Source of the DNA: Magnetospirillum fulvum MGU-K5
GTDB taxonomy: Bacteria > Pseudomonadota > Alphaproteobacteria > Rhodospirillales > Magnetospirillaceae
Reading direction: 5' to 3'
Assembly: GCF_000442515.1 (NCBI RefSeq)
Contig: NZ_AQPH01000018.1
Location: 1-53,482 of the forward strand
Length of the DNA: 53,482 bases
This document shows, in pieces, positions 16,802 to 25,930 of the stretch; within the stretch, counting starts at the first letter, position 1; every line of letters starts with the position of its first letter. The translations under genes and the position numbers were made by a program. Under the pieces are notes generated by a model. It made no database searches. It was not told the DNA's origin and saw only the letters and a list, made by a program, of their open reading frames with translations.

Positions 16802-17329
16802 CTACTTGACCGGGGTCCAGTCAGACCAGCCGCCCCCGGCCATGGGCGAGCGGCAAAAGCCGATATCCCAGCTCTGGGTGCTGATCTTGGGATGAACGCT
16901 GTCGAAGGTGAAGGCACCGTCCTTGATCGCGGGCAGTTCTTCCGAGACGGTGATAGTGACGCGGTTATCGACGCAATCCTGCGCCTCGGTGGTTTCGTGG
17001 CGGGTGGTGCGGGCGACGACGCGATAGGTCGAATGCTTTTCCTCGGCCGACGCCTCGGACGATTTGCCGGGGCCGCTGTCTTCGAGGTTGGATACCCGGT
17101 TGCGGATCGCCTTCAGCGCCAGATCCTTGACCACGCCGCTGGTCAGCCGGTTGGCCGGGCCATTGGGGGCGGCATAGAAGGAATCGACCTGGGCAAAGGT
17201 GGTCTCGATCACCGCGACCGGCAGCTTCGCCTCGCGGGCAACGTCCGAGGCATCGGAGGCCAGCGCCGGAACGGCAAGAACGGCCAGGACCGCCGTCAGC
17301 GGCAAAATTGATCTGGAAGTGACGGGCAT
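16802..17329 (-). CDS. Hypothetical exported protein
   Basis: Protein of 175 aa with a Sec-type signal peptide (hydrophobic LTAVLAVLAVPALA, cleavage expected after ALA at about residue 24). The mature part has two cysteines (AQDCVDN and GFCRSP) that could form a periplasmic disulfide, and it is rich in beta-prone Val/Thr stretches. No family was recognised. A strong GAAGGAGG ribosome site precedes the ATG. It is divergent from the photolyase gene (60 bp apart) and converges with flgI. Confidence 0.7.
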   Translation of the reverse strand: MPVTSRSILPLTAVLAVLAVPALASDASDVAREAKLPVAVIETTFAQVDSFYAAPNGPANRLTSGVVKDLALKAIRNRVSNLEDSGPGKSSEASAEEKHSTYRVVARTTRHETTEAQDCVDNRVTITVSEELPAIKDGAFTFDSVHPKISTQSWDIGFCRSPMAGGGWSDWTPVK

Positions 17330-17389
17330 GATTAAAGTCCTCCTTCGGGGTCCGGACGGGACGCGACACTGTGACGAAGGAGAGGTGCG

Positions 17390-18838
17390 ATGACAAGACC
17401 GGCGATCGTCTGGTTCCGCCGCGACCTTAGGCTGGCCGACAACCCGGCTTTAGCCGAGGCGGCGGCAAGCGGGCAGACGGTGATCCCGCTTTATATCGAC
17501 GAAACCGGGCGACCGGAGTCCGAGGCCGATGGCGCGGCCACCCGCTGGTGGCTGCATCATTCGCTGGCGTCTCTTGGCCAGGGTCTCGCCCGATTGGGCG
17601 CGCCGCTCTGTCTGCGCCGGGGTGAGCCGCTGGCGGTGCTGGACGCGCTGATCGCCGAGACCGGAGCCTCGCGGGTGCTGTGGAACCGCCGCTACACCCC
17701 GCACGCAATCGCGACGGACAGCCGGATCAAGGCCGCCCTGACCGAGCGAGGGATCGAGGTTCGCTCGTTCAAGGCCGGGCTGCTGTTCGAGCCGTGGGAG
17801 ATCGCCACCAAGGGCGGCACCCCGTTTCGGGTGTTCACCCCGTTCTGGCGCGCCTGCCTGGCCGCACCCCCGCCCGAGCGGCCGCTGCCGACACCCGAGA
17901 TTCTGCCCCCCTGCCCCGACGCTCCGCCCGGCGAGACGCTTGAGTCCTGGGGGCTGCTGCCGACCAAGCCAGACTGGGCGCACGGGTTGGCGGCCGAGTG
18001 GCAACCGGGCGAAGCGGGGGCCGAAGCGCGGCTTGCCACCTTCCTCGACCATCGGCTGGAATCCTATGCCACCGCCCGCGACCGGCCCGGACAAGCGGGC
18101 ACCTCGCGTCTGTCGCCCCATCTCGCCTGGGGCGAACTTTCGCCCCGCCGCGCCTTTCACGCCACCCGCGATGCGGTGGCCGGAGGAACCGGGCTTGACC
18201 GCTTCCTGGCCGAACTGGGCTGGCGCGAATTCTGCGCCCATCTGCTGTTCACCCAGCCCGATCTCGCCGAGCAGCCGCTCCGGGGTGAGTTCGCCGCCTT
18301 TCCCTGGCGCGACGATCCCGACGGTCTGGCGGCGTGGCAGCAGGGCCGCACCGGCTTTCCCCTGGTCGATGCCGGGCTGCGCGAATTGTGGACGACCGGA
18401 TGGATGCACAACCGGGTGCGGATGGTGGTCGCCTCATTCCTGGTCAAGGATCTGCTGCTGTCGTGGCAGTTGGGCGCCCAATGGTTCCACGACACCCTGG
18501 TTGATGCCGACCCGGCCAGCAACGTCGCCAGTTGGCAATGGGTGGCCGGATGCGGGGCCGACGCCGCCCCGTTCTTCCGCATCTTCAACCCGACGCTTCA
18601 GGGCGAGAAATTCGACCCCGACGGGGCCTATGTCCGCCGCTGGTGCCCGGAACTGGCCCGGCTGCCCGATCGCTGGATTCACCAGCCCCACCGCGCCCCC
18701 GAGGCGGTGCTGCGTCAGGCCCAAATCCTCCTCGGCCGCACCTATCCCCATCCGATCGTCGATCACGATGCCGCCCGCCGCCGCGCCCTGGCGGCAATGG
18801 AGAATTGTCATGGCAGCGCGGAGGGCGACCGACGTTAG
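17390..18838 (+). CDS. phrB: Deoxyribodipyrimidine photo-lyase
   Basis: Light-driven repair of cyclobutane pyrimidine dimers by a flavoprotein of 482 aa. The N-terminal antenna-binding Rossmann domain begins IVWFRRDLRLADNPAL. The C-terminal FAD-binding helical domain includes TRxSPHLAWGELSPR-type and LGWREFCAHLL segments, then WMHNRVRMVVASFLVKDLL and NVASWQWVAGCGADAAPFFR, the hallmarks of class I CPD photolyases. A RNA ribosome site AAGGAG precedes the ATG. The tail AQILLGRTYPHPIVDHDAAR is typical for the family. Gene is intact. Confidence 0.95.
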   Translation: MTRPAIVWFRRDLRLADNPALAEAAASGQTVIPLYIDETGRPESEADGAATRWWLHHSLASLGQGLARLGAPLCLRRGEPLAVLDALIAETGASRVLWNRRYTPHAIATDSRIKAALTERGIEVRSFKAGLLFEPWEIATKGGTPFRVFTPFWRACLAAPPPERPLPTPEILPPCPDAPPGETLESWGLLPTKPDWAHGLAAEWQPGEAGAEARLATFLDHRLESYATARDRPGQAGTSRLSPHLAWGELSPRRAFHATRDAVAGGTGLDRFLAELGWREFCAHLLFTQPDLAEQPLRGEFAAFPWRDDPDGLAAWQQGRTGFPLVDAGLRELWTTGWMHNRVRMVVASFLVKDLLLSWQLGAQWFHDTLVDADPASNVASWQWVAGCGADAAPFFRIFNPTLQGEKFDPDGAYVRRWCPELARLPDRWIHQPHRAPEAVLRQAQILLGRTYPHPIVDHDAARRRALAAMENCHGSAEGDRR

Positions 18839-18868
18839 ATCCTCCCGACACTATTATGGGAGAAAGCC

Positions 18869-19639
18869 ATGTCACTCCGAACCGTTGTGATCGCCGCCCT
18901 GCTGGCCGGAGGGCTCGCGGCCTCGACCCCGGCGCGGGCCGAACCGGCGGCGGGCGCTCAATGGACCGATCCCGCCACCGGCATCACCTTCGTCTGGGTT
19001 CCGAGCGGAACGTTCGAGATGGGCTGTAGCGGAACCGGCTGCCCCGAGGCCGAGGCCCCAACCCATCCCCGCCGCGTCGGCGGGTTCTGGATGTCGCGGA
19101 CCGAGATCACTCAGGGGCAATGGGGCCGCCTGATGGAGACCAACCCGTCGAAATTCCACAAGGGCGACGATTACCCGGTTGATCAGGTGACCTGGGAAGA
19201 CGCCCACGCCTTGCTCGCCAAGATGAACAAGCGCGGCACCGGCACCTTCCGTCTGCCCAGCGAGGCCGAGTGGGAATATGCCTGCCGCGCCGGGAATCCG
19301 TCCGATCCCTATTGCGGTGGCTCCGCTCCCGACGCAGTGGCGTGGTTCAACGCCAATTCGAAAATGGCGACGATGCCGGTGGCGACCAAGGCGGCCAACC
19401 GCTTTGGCCTCTACGACATGAGCGGCAATCTCTACGAATGGGTCGAGGATTGCTGGCACGACAGCCATGCCGGGGCTCCCGCCGACGGCAGCGCCCGCAC
19501 CGGCGGAGAATGCCTGTCGCGGGTGTTGCGCGGCGGATCGTGGGGAAATTACCCGGCCCAGGTCCGCGTCACCACCAGACGCAGCGACACTGACGTCAAA
19601 TGCCCGTTTATCGGCCTGCGGCTGGTCCGCCAGCCCTGA
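18869..19639 (+). CDS. Exported protein of the formylglycine-generating-enzyme (SUMF1) fold
   Basis: Protein of 256 aa. A signal peptide (cleavage expected after ARA at about residue 27) is followed by the whole FGE-sulfatase domain: FEMGCSGTG, TEITQGQWGRLMETNPSKF, YPVDQVTWEDAHALLAKMN, RLPSEAEWEYACRAG, FGLYDMSGNLYEWVEDCWHD and SRVLRGGSWGN. The two catalytic cysteines of true FGEs (after RGGS and five residues on) are absent here: Asn and Val or neighbouring non-Cys residues occupy that stretch. It is therefore probably not a formylglycine generator. Many such proteins bind or modify other targets. It follows the photolyase gene by 30 bp. Confidence 0.85.
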   Translation: MSLRTVVIAALLAGGLAASTPARAEPAAGAQWTDPATGITFVWVPSGTFEMGCSGTGCPEAEAPTHPRRVGGFWMSRTEITQGQWGRLMETNPSKFHKGDDYPVDQVTWEDAHALLAKMNKRGTGTFRLPSEAEWEYACRAGNPSDPYCGGSAPDAVAWFNANSKMATMPVATKAANRFGLYDMSGNLYEWVEDCWHDSHAGAPADGSARTGGECLSRVLRGGSWGNYPAQVRVTTRRSDTDVKCPFIGLRLVRQP

Positions 19640-19755
19640 GCGGGACGGCCAAACAAAAAAGATTTTATCGAACCGTAAAAAACAGCATTGACAGGGAGGG
19701 CGCCCTCGAATATTTCTCTGGGCCTCGGACGGCAGCGGTCGTTCGCAGGCTACCT

Positions 19756-19842
19756 GCCCAGGTGGCGGAATTGGTAGACGCGCTAGATTCAGGTTCTAGT
19801 GGCCGAAAGGTCGTGGAAGTTCGAGTCTTCTCCTGGGCACCA
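19756..19842 (+). tRNA. tRNA-Leu (anticodon CAG)
   Basis: An 87-nt cloverleaf. The acceptor arms GCCCAGG/CCTGGGC are followed by discriminator A and an encoded CCA. The anticodon stem CTAGA/TCTAG encloses TTCAGGT with anticodon CAG. A long variable arm (GTGGCCGAAAGGTCGT region) is typical of tRNA-Leu, and the T loop TTCGAGT is present. An imperfect hairpin (about 19840-19873) follows and may end the transcript. Confidence 0.96.
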
Positions 19843-19923
19843 TCGCCTTGGTCTTTGGATCAAGGTCGGATGGCTAAAAATGGACGCGGTGCCGCTCCTC
19901 CCTGATTTTCATAGGAGCAGCCC

Positions 19924-20535
19924 GTGTCCTTTTTTTATTACCGTGACGATCTTCCCGCCGATCTCGATCTCGGCCCGGTGGTCGCCATCGATACCGAGAC
20001 AATGGGGCTGAATCTGCATCGCGACCGCCTGTGCGTGGTGCAATTGTCGTCCGGCGACGGCAACGCTCATATCGTCCATTTCCCCGAAGCGCGTTGGGAC
20101 TCGCCCAACCTGACCCGGCTGTTCGCCGATCCCAAGGTCACCAAGCTGTTCCACTTCGCCCGCTTCGATCTGGCGATGATCCGCCGCCATTTCGGCGTGC
20201 GCTGCCAGCCGGTCTATTGCACCAAGATCGCGTCGCGGCTGACCCGCACCAACACCGACCGCCACGGCCTCAAGGATCTGTGCCGCGATCTGGTCGGAAT
20301 CGAGCTGTCGAAGCAGCAGCAATGCTCGGATTGGGGCGCGGCCTCGCTGACCGAGGAACAGATCGCCTATGCCGCCTCGGACGTGCTGTATCTGCACCAG
20401 ATGCGCGCCCGTCTCGACGAACTGCTGGCACGCGAGGGCCGCACCGAGCTGGCCCAGGCCTGCTTCGACTTCCTGCCCGACCGTGCCGAACTCGATCTGG
20501 CCGGCTGGCCCGAGGAAGATATCTTCGCGCACTAA
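19924..20535 (+). CDS. nrnC: NrnC-type 3'-5' oligoribonuclease (RNase D-like)
   Basis: Exonuclease of 203 aa consisting only of a DEDDy domain: D23 and E25 in AIDTETMGL, D82 in HFARFDLAMI, then Y149 and D153 in YAASDVLYL. The HRDC domains of RNase D are missing. This single-domain form matches NrnC, which replaces Orn in many alphaproteobacteria and degrades 2-mers such as the c-di-GMP product pGpG. The length fits NrnC (about 205 aa). That link is relevant because a c-di-GMP enzyme is encoded at 27876-30986. Annotation pipelines often call it ribonuclease D. Confidence 0.88.
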   Translation: MSFFYYRDDLPADLDLGPVVAIDTETMGLNLHRDRLCVVQLSSGDGNAHIVHFPEARWDSPNLTRLFADPKVTKLFHFARFDLAMIRRHFGVRCQPVYCTKIASRLTRTNTDRHGLKDLCRDLVGIELSKQQQCSDWGAASLTEEQIAYAASDVLYLHQMRARLDELLAREGRTELAQACFDFLPDRAELDLAGWPEEDIFAH

Positions 20536-20598
20536 ACTATCCCCCTCTGCCTAAGCGTGCCCTCCGGGCACTTGGCCGCTGCCGCAATGGCCGCAATC

Positions 20599-20628
20599 GC
20601 ATCGTGCGTCATGTTTGACGCACGATGC
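20599..20628. repeat. Perfect 12-bp inverted repeat upstream of kdsD
   Basis: GCATCGTGCGTC (20599-20610) and its exact complement GACGCACGATGC (20617-20628) flank a 6-nt loop ATGTTT. It lies 64 bp after the nrnC stop and about 180 bp before kdsD. There is no T tract, so it is either a repeat-family member, a protein-binding palindrome or a transcript-stabilising hairpin. Confidence 0.6.
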
Positions 20629-20807
20629 TCCAGCACCTGATCTCGCCGGGCGACGCGCCCAACGTGGCCGCGTCGCCGTACCCTCGGGGAATGCAGGAAA
20701 CGGACCAGATTCGCGTTTTGCCTTTCCGTCCCCCGGTGGATTCGTATAGTAGGGGGCCTTGGGCCGCCCGTCCGGCGCGACCCGGCCCCTGACTATCGGA
20801 CCCAGCC

Positions 20808-21776
20808 ATGACCGCCGCCGTCGCCTCTTCCATTGCCATCGCCCGCCGCGTGCTGACCACCGAGGCCGAGGCTTTGGGCGTCCTGGCCGAAAGCCTGGGC
20901 CATCCCTTCGACGCCGCGATTGAGGCGCTGGAGCGGGCATCGGGCCGGGTAGTGGTCACCGGCATGGGCAAAAGCGGCCATGTCGCCCGCAAGATTTCGG
21001 CGACGCTGGCCTCGACCGGCTGTCCGTCCTTTTACGTCCACCCCGCCGAGGCCAGCCATGGCGATCTGGGCATGGTCACCCGCGACGATGCGGTGGTGGC
21101 GTTGTCCAATTCGGGCGAGACGCCGGAACTGGGCGACATCATCGCCTATTGCCGCCGCTTCGACATCCCGCTGATCGGGATCACCTCGGGGGGCGACAGC
21201 ACCCTGGCTCTGGCCGCCACCGTGGCGCTGGTGCTGCCCAACCACCCCGAAGCCTGTCCCAACCGCCTCGCCCCCACCACCTCGACGACGATGATGCTGG
21301 CGCTGGGCGACGCGCTCGCGATCACCCTGCTTGAGCGCAAGGGCTTTACCGCCGCCGATTTCCGCCTGTTCCATCCCGGCGGGCAGTTGGGCCGCCGTCT
21401 GCTGCGGGTCTCGGACCTGATGCATGGTGGCGAGGATTTGCCGCTGGCCGCACCCGCGGCGCCGATGAGCGAAGTCCTGTTGGTGATGACGAAAAAGAGC
21501 CTGGGCTGCGCCGGCATCGTCGATCCCGACGGGCGGCTGATCGGGATCGTCACCGATGGCGATCTGCGCCGTCACATGCGGGGGGACCTGCTGTCGCTGT
21601 CCGCCGCCGAAGTGATGAGCGCCTCTCCCAAGACGGTGCCGCCGTCGCTGCTGGCCGCCGAGGCGCTGGGGATCATGAACGCCAAGGCGATCACCAGCCT
21701 GTTCGCGGTGAATGAGGCCGGGCATCCGGTCGGCGTTCTGCATGTACACGATTGTCTGCGGGCAGGTCTGGCGTGA
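20808..21776 (+). CDS. kdsD: Arabinose-5-phosphate isomerase (KdsD/KpsF family)
   Basis: Converts ribulose 5-phosphate to arabinose 5-phosphate, the first step to the LPS sugar Kdo; 322 aa. The SIS sugar-isomerase domain (about 40-175) carries GMGKSGHVARKISATLAST and SNSGETPELGDIIAY, and the linker has the family motif FHPGGQLGRRLL at 188-199. A pair of CBS domains (about 205-322) forms the regulatory tail. It heads the kdsD-lptC-lptA-lptB-rpoN series, the usual arrangement linking Kdo synthesis to LPS export. Its stop overlaps the lptC start. Confidence 0.95.
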   Translation: MTAAVASSIAIARRVLTTEAEALGVLAESLGHPFDAAIEALERASGRVVVTGMGKSGHVARKISATLASTGCPSFYVHPAEASHGDLGMVTRDDAVVALSNSGETPELGDIIAYCRRFDIPLIGITSGGDSTLALAATVALVLPNHPEACPNRLAPTTSTTMMLALGDALAITLLERKGFTAADFRLFHPGGQLGRRLLRVSDLMHGGEDLPLAAPAAPMSEVLLVMTKKSLGCAGIVDPDGRLIGIVTDGDLRRHMRGDLLSLSAAEVMSASPKTVPPSLLAAEALGIMNAKAITSLFAVNEAGHPVGVLHVHDCLRAGLA

Positions 21777-22483
21777 TCGATCCGGGCGAAGCCGCCCGAC
21801 GGATCCGACGGCGGCTGCGGCCGCAGCGGACTGGTCCGTTTGCCCGCTACTCCCGCTTTGTCGGGATCATGAAGATCGTGTTGCCGTCGCTGACCCTGGT
21901 GCTGCTGGCGCTACTGGTGGCCTGGCCCCGGCTGACGGTCGAGGAAAGCGGTTTCCAGATCGGGTTCGCCCGGCTGCCGTCGAAGGAGGTCGAGACCCTG
22001 GCCATGCAGAACCCGCGCTATTTCGGCATCAACGAGACCAATCGCCCCTTTGCCGTCAGCGCCGATCTGGCGACCCAGGAAAACGGCCGCAGCGACATCG
22101 TTCACCTCGACAATCCCAAGGCCGACTTCACCACGTCGAGCGGGGCCAATGTCGTGATCGAGGCGGATTCCGGTCTGTATCAGAAGGCCAGCAACACCTT
22201 GCTGCTGACCGGGAACGTCAACCTCTATCACGATTCCGGGACCGAACTGCACACCAACTCGGCAACGATCGATCTGGCCCATTCGGCGGCGCACGGCTCC
22301 GAGCCGGTCACCGGCAACGGCCCGCAAGGCCGGGTCGATGCCGCCGGATTCGACATCACCAACAAGGGGCGCACCCTGACCTTCACCGGCAAAAGCACGA
22401 TGTCGTTGCGGAGCGCCGGAGCCTCTGCCAGCAAGACCAGCAAAACCGGAAAGACCCAGCCCCAGGGAGCCCCGCACCGATGA
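21773..22483 (+). CDS. lptC: LPS export protein LptC
   Basis: Bitopic inner-membrane component of the Lpt bridge, 236 aa, passing LPS from LptB2FG to LptA. One transmembrane segment is seen near the N-terminus (IMKIVLPSLTLVLLALLVAWP). The periplasmic LptC/OstA-like part includes NPRYFGINETNRPFAVSAD. The GTG at 21773 overlaps the kdsD stop (GTGA); an ATG seven codons upstream would overlap kdsD more. The overlap implies translational coupling. It ends overlapping lptA in ATGA. Confidence 0.9.
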   Translation: MIDPGEAARRIRRRLRPQRTGPFARYSRFVGIMKIVLPSLTLVLLALLVAWPRLTVEESGFQIGFARLPSKEVETLAMQNPRYFGINETNRPFAVSADLATQENGRSDIVHLDNPKADFTTSSGANVVIEADSGLYQKASNTLLLTGNVNLYHDSGTELHTNSATIDLAHSAAHGSEPVTGNGPQGRVDAAGFDITNKGRTLTFTGKSTMSLRSAGASASKTSKTGKTQPQGAPHR

Positions 22484-23430
22484 GTCCCGCGCTCCGCTTC
22501 GCCCCGTTCCTGGCCGCCGCCCTGCTGACGGCCGCCGCCCCGGCCGTCGCCCAAGGCTTCGGCATGTCCCAGGGCGGGGGCGACCAGCAGCTTCAGGTCT
22601 TTGCCGATAACGGTATCGAATGGCATTCCGAAGACCTGCGCGTCATCGCCACCGGCAACGCCCGCGCCACCCGTGGGACGATGACGGTCGATGCCGACAA
22701 GCTGACCGCCTATTACCGCCAGACCAACGGCAAGGGTGACGAGATCTGGCGGCTCGACGCCGATGGGAAGGTAACGATCCGCTCGCCCACCGATACCGCC
22801 ACCGGGACCAAGGCGATCTATGACCTCGACAAGGCGGTGTTCGTGCTGAAGGGCGCGCCCGCCCGGCTGGTCACCGCCACCGACCAGTTCCAGGCCACCG
22901 AAAGCCTGGAATATTGGGAAGGGCAAAAGATGGCGGTGCTGCGCGGCGATGCCGTCGCCACCCGCGACACGCGGACGCTGAAGGCCGACGTCATCACCGC
23001 CCATTTCAAGGACAAGGCCGCCGGGCCGAGCGCTCCCCGCGCCGCCTCCCCGGCCAAAAGCGGCGGAAGTTCGACGAAAAGCAGCGGCGACAGCCTGGAT
23101 TTACAACGCGCCGACGCTTATGGTCATGTCCGTCTGACCACCGCGACCGAGACCGTTACCGGCGATCGCGGCGATTACGACGCCGCCACCGAGATCGCCA
23201 CCGTCACCGGCGCGGTCAAGATCGTGCGCGAGGGCGGCAACCAGTTGGAAGGCGGCTGGGCCTATGTCAATCTGAAGACCGGGATCAGCAAGCTGTTCCC
23301 CGCCCCGCCGGGAGCCGGCGGCACCACCCCGCGGGTTCAGGGTGTCTTCACTCCGAAGAAGCAGGACGAACAGGGACGGTCGGGCTTTTCCGGCCGGGTT
23401 CCCTCCAACGAGGATTTTGGCGACCGCTGA
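22480..23430 (+). CDS. lptA: LPS transport periplasmic protein LptA
   Basis: Periplasmic OstA-domain protein of 316 aa that carries LPS across the periplasm. A signal peptide ends near AAPAVAQG (residue about 24). The OstA/LptA repeat part includes [21 protein letters not shown] and [21 protein letters not shown] low-complexity Ser/Lys/Gly insert (about 188-206) splits the domain, and the tail is Pro/Gly-rich; this makes it longer than E. coli LptA (185 aa), as in other alphaproteobacteria. The start ATG overlaps the lptC stop. The frame is open far upstream, but that part is out-of-frame lptC sequence. Confidence 0.92.
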   Translation: MSPALRFAPFLAAALLTAAAPAVAQGFGMSQGGGDQQLQVFADNGIEWHSEDLRVIATGNARATRGTMTVDADKLTAYYRQTNGKGDEIWRLDADGKVTIRSPTDTATGTKAIYDLDKAVFVLKGAPARLVTATDQFQATESLEYWEGQKMAVLRGDAVATRDTRTLKADVITAHFKDKAAGPSAPRAASPAKSGGSSTKSSGDSLDLQRADAYGHVRLTTATETVTGDRGDYDAATEIATVTGAVKIVREGGNQLEGGWAYVNLKTGISKLFPAPPGAGGTTPRVQGVFTPKKQDEQGRSGFSGRVPSNEDFGDR

Positions 23431-24236
23431 TGCACACCGCACCCGACACCGATCCTGAAATCGAGAGTCCGGCCTCGCCGTCGTCGGACAGTCCCACCGT
23501 TCGCCGCCAGGGACCGAGCGGTCTGGTCGCGCGCGGCATCGGCAAACGGTTCAAGCGCCGCTCGGTGCTGCGCAACGTCTCGATCAGCGTCCAGCGGGGC
23601 GAGGCGGTCGGCCTGCTCGGCCCCAACGGCGCGGGCAAGACCACCTGCTTTTACTGCATCACCGGCCTGATCGCCCCCGATGACGGCGCGATCCTGCTCG
23701 ACGATCACGACATAACCGCGCTGCCGATGTACCGCCGCGCCCGCCTCGGCATCGGCTATCTGCCCCAGGAAGCGTCGATCTTTCGCGGCCTGACCGTCGA
23801 AGGCAACATCATGGCGGTGCTGGAAGTGGTCGAGGCCGACCGCGAACGGCGCCAGCACGATCTGGAAAGCCTGCTGTCGGAATTCTCGATCGCCCATCTG
23901 CGCCACGCCCAGGCGATGGCGCTGTCGGGCGGCGAGCGTCGCCGCGTCGAAATCGCCCGCGCCCTGGCCGGGCGGCCGCATTTCATCCTGCTCGACGAAC
24001 CGCTGGCCGGTATCGACCCGATCGCGGTGGCCGACATCCGCGATCTGGTGTCTCATCTGAAAGACCGCGACATCGGGGTGCTGATCACCGACCACAATGT
24101 GCGCGAGACATTGGACATCATCGACCGCGCCTACATCCTGCATGACGGGACGGTGATGATGGAAGGCAACCCCGCCGAGATCGTCGCTCACGAAGGTGTG
24201 CGCCGGGTCTATCTGGGCGAGCATTTCAGCTTGTAA
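23430..24236 (+). CDS. lptB: LPS export ABC transporter ATP-binding protein LptB
   Basis: Cytoplasmic ATPase of the LptB2FG extractor, 268 aa. The Walker A motif GPNGAGKTT starts at residue 64. The signature [15 protein letters not shown] and Walker B with catalytic Glu ([13 protein letters not shown]) follow, then the H-loop in [10 protein letters not shown]. An N-terminal Ser/Pro-rich extension of about 30 aa precedes the conserved part. The ATG shares a base with the lptA stop (TGATG). rpoN follows after 14 bp, as in many proteobacteria. lptF and lptG are not in the window. Confidence 0.97.
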   Translation: MHTAPDTDPEIESPASPSSDSPTVRRQGPSGLVARGIGKRFKRRSVLRNVSISVQRGEAVGLLGPNGAGKTTCFYCITGLIAPDDGAILLDDHDITALPMYRRARLGIGYLPQEASIFRGLTVEGNIMAVLEVVEADRERRQHDLESLLSEFSIAHLRHAQAMALSGGERRRVEIARALAGRPHFILLDEPLAGIDPIAVADIRDLVSHLKDRDIGVLITDHNVRETLDIIDRAYILHDGTVMMEGNPAEIVAHEGVRRVYLGEHFSL

Positions 24237-24250
24237 GAGGGACAGAGCAG

Positions 24251-25765
24251 ATGGCACTCGGTCCCCGCCTCGATCTCCGTCAAAGCCAGTCCCTGGTGAT
24301 GACGCCGCAATTGCAGCAGGCGATCAAGCTGCTGCAATTGTCCAGCCTTGAACTGACCACCTTCATCGACCAGGAGCTGGAGCGCAATCCGCTGCTGGAG
24401 CGCGAGGAGGCCGACCGCCCGATCGAGGCGGTGGCGGTGGAACCCCGCGCCGATGCCAATGACCTGCCGGTGCTGGATTCCGCCCCGCCCGAGGCCCCGA
24501 TCCTCGACGGCATGACCCCCGCCGCCGCTACCGAGGGGATGGATGTCGATGTCGACAACGTCTTCAACAATGACAGCGCGGCGGATTCGGTCGGGATGGA
24601 GGGCTATGGCCAGTGGAGCGGCAGCGGCGGCCGTCCCGATTTCGACGATGACGAATCCGGGCTCGATCAGGTCTCGGCGGGCGAAATCGGCCTGCGCGAC
24701 CACCTCATTGCTCAGATCAATGTCGATATCCCCCAGCCGGGCGACCGTCTGATTGCCTTACATCTGATCGAGATGCTGGACGGGGCGGGCTATCTGACCG
24801 GCGATCTCGACGAACTGGCGGCGCGGCTGGGCTGCGCCCCCGCCCGCGTCGAAGCGGTGCTGGCCCGCGTCCAGGGCTTTGACCCGGTCGGGGTGTTCGC
24901 CCGCTCCTTAAAGGAATGCCTGGCCCTGCAATTGGCCGAGCGCAACCGGCTCGACCCGGCGATGGCGGCGATGCTCGACCATCTCGACCTGCTGGCCCGG
25001 CGCGACCTGCCCGGCCTGATGAGGGTCTGCGGCGTCGATGCCGAGGATCTGGCCGAGATGATCGGCGAGATCAAGGCGCTCGACCCCAAACCGGCGCTGC
25101 GCTTCGATCATATCGTTGCGCCCCTGGTGATCCCCGACGTGCTGATGCGCCGGGCCCAGGGTGGCGGCTGGCTGGTCGAGCTGAACTCGGACACCCTGCC
25201 CCGCGTGCTGGTCAACACCCGCTATTACACCAAGATCGCCGCCGGAGCCCGCACCAAGGACGACAAGACCTATATCAGCGAGCGGTTCCAGTCGGCCAAC
25301 TGGCTGGTCAAGTCGCTCCACCAGCGCGCCACCACGATCCTGAAAGTTGCAACCGAACTGGTGCGGCAGCAGGACGCCTTTTTCCGCCTGGGCGTCAGCC
25401 ATCTTCGCCCGCTGGTGCTGCGCGACATCGCCACCGCGATCTCGATGCACGAAAGCACGGTCAGTCGCGTCACCTCGAACAAATATATCGCGACGCCGCG
25501 CGGCATCTACGAAATGAAGTATTTCTTCACCCAATCGATCAATTCCGCCGATGGCGGCGACGCCCATTCCGCCGAGGCGGTGCGTCATCGAATCAAGGGA
25601 TTGATCGACGCCGAAGGCAAGGATGTGCTGTCGGACGAGCGAATCGTCGAGATCCTGAAAGCGGAAAGCATCGACATTGCCCGCCGAACAGTGGCAAAGT
25701 ATCGGGAGGCAATGAACATTGCCTCCTCGGTCCAGCGTCGGCGCGAAAAATCGCTGGGGATGTGA
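24251..25765 (+). CDS. rpoN: RNA polymerase sigma-54 factor
   Basis: Sigma factor for -24/-12 promoters (nitrogen, flagella and other regulons), 504 aa. Region I is Gln/Leu-rich (QSQSLVMTPQLQQAIKLLQL). An acidic region II follows (about 60-140), then the core-binding domain from about 150, a helix-turn-helix region (ISMHESTVSRVTSNKYI) and the RpoN box ARRTVAKYRE at 477-486. It is last in the kdsD-lpt-rpoN series. The ptsN gene downstream has its own promoter. Confidence 0.98.
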   Translation: MALGPRLDLRQSQSLVMTPQLQQAIKLLQLSSLELTTFIDQELERNPLLEREEADRPIEAVAVEPRADANDLPVLDSAPPEAPILDGMTPAAATEGMDVDVDNVFNNDSAADSVGMEGYGQWSGSGGRPDFDDDESGLDQVSAGEIGLRDHLIAQINVDIPQPGDRLIALHLIEMLDGAGYLTGDLDELAARLGCAPARVEAVLARVQGFDPVGVFARSLKECLALQLAERNRLDPAMAAMLDHLDLLARRDLPGLMRVCGVDAEDLAEMIGEIKALDPKPALRFDHIVAPLVIPDVLMRRAQGGGWLVELNSDTLPRVLVNTRYYTKIAAGARTKDDKTYISERFQSANWLVKSLHQRATTILKVATELVRQQDAFFRLGVSHLRPLVLRDIATAISMHESTVSRVTSNKYIATPRGIYEMKYFFTQSINSADGGDAHSAEAVRHRIKGLIDAEGKDVLSDERIVEILKAESIDIARRTVAKYREAMNIASSVQRRREKSLGM

Positions 25766-25781
25766 CCGGGTGGCAGTCCGC

Positions 25782-25810
25782 TTGACTCGGACGCAAGGGG
25801 GAACTATTTT
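25782..25810 (+). promoter_or_regulatory. Sigma-70 promoter of ptsN
   Basis: TTGACT (25782-25787) and TATTTT (25805-25810) are spaced by 17 bp, in the 165-bp gap between rpoN and ptsN. It would give ptsN transcription independent of rpoN, with a leader of about 110 nt. Confidence 0.65.
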
Positions 25811-25930
25811 CCGCCCCTCCCCAGGGAACTCGTGGGGGCGGGGCTGTGTGCTGACCGTTGGGATCGTCCCGCGTCCGGCCTATGCCTGGGGTGCCCGCTG
25901 GGATTCGAGTCCCGCTGAATAGGTGGATTC

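Noticed and set aside
21712-22479. Long upstream extension of the lptA frame
   Set aside because: It overlaps lptC and the end of kdsD out of frame; the signal peptide and OstA homology begin at 22480.
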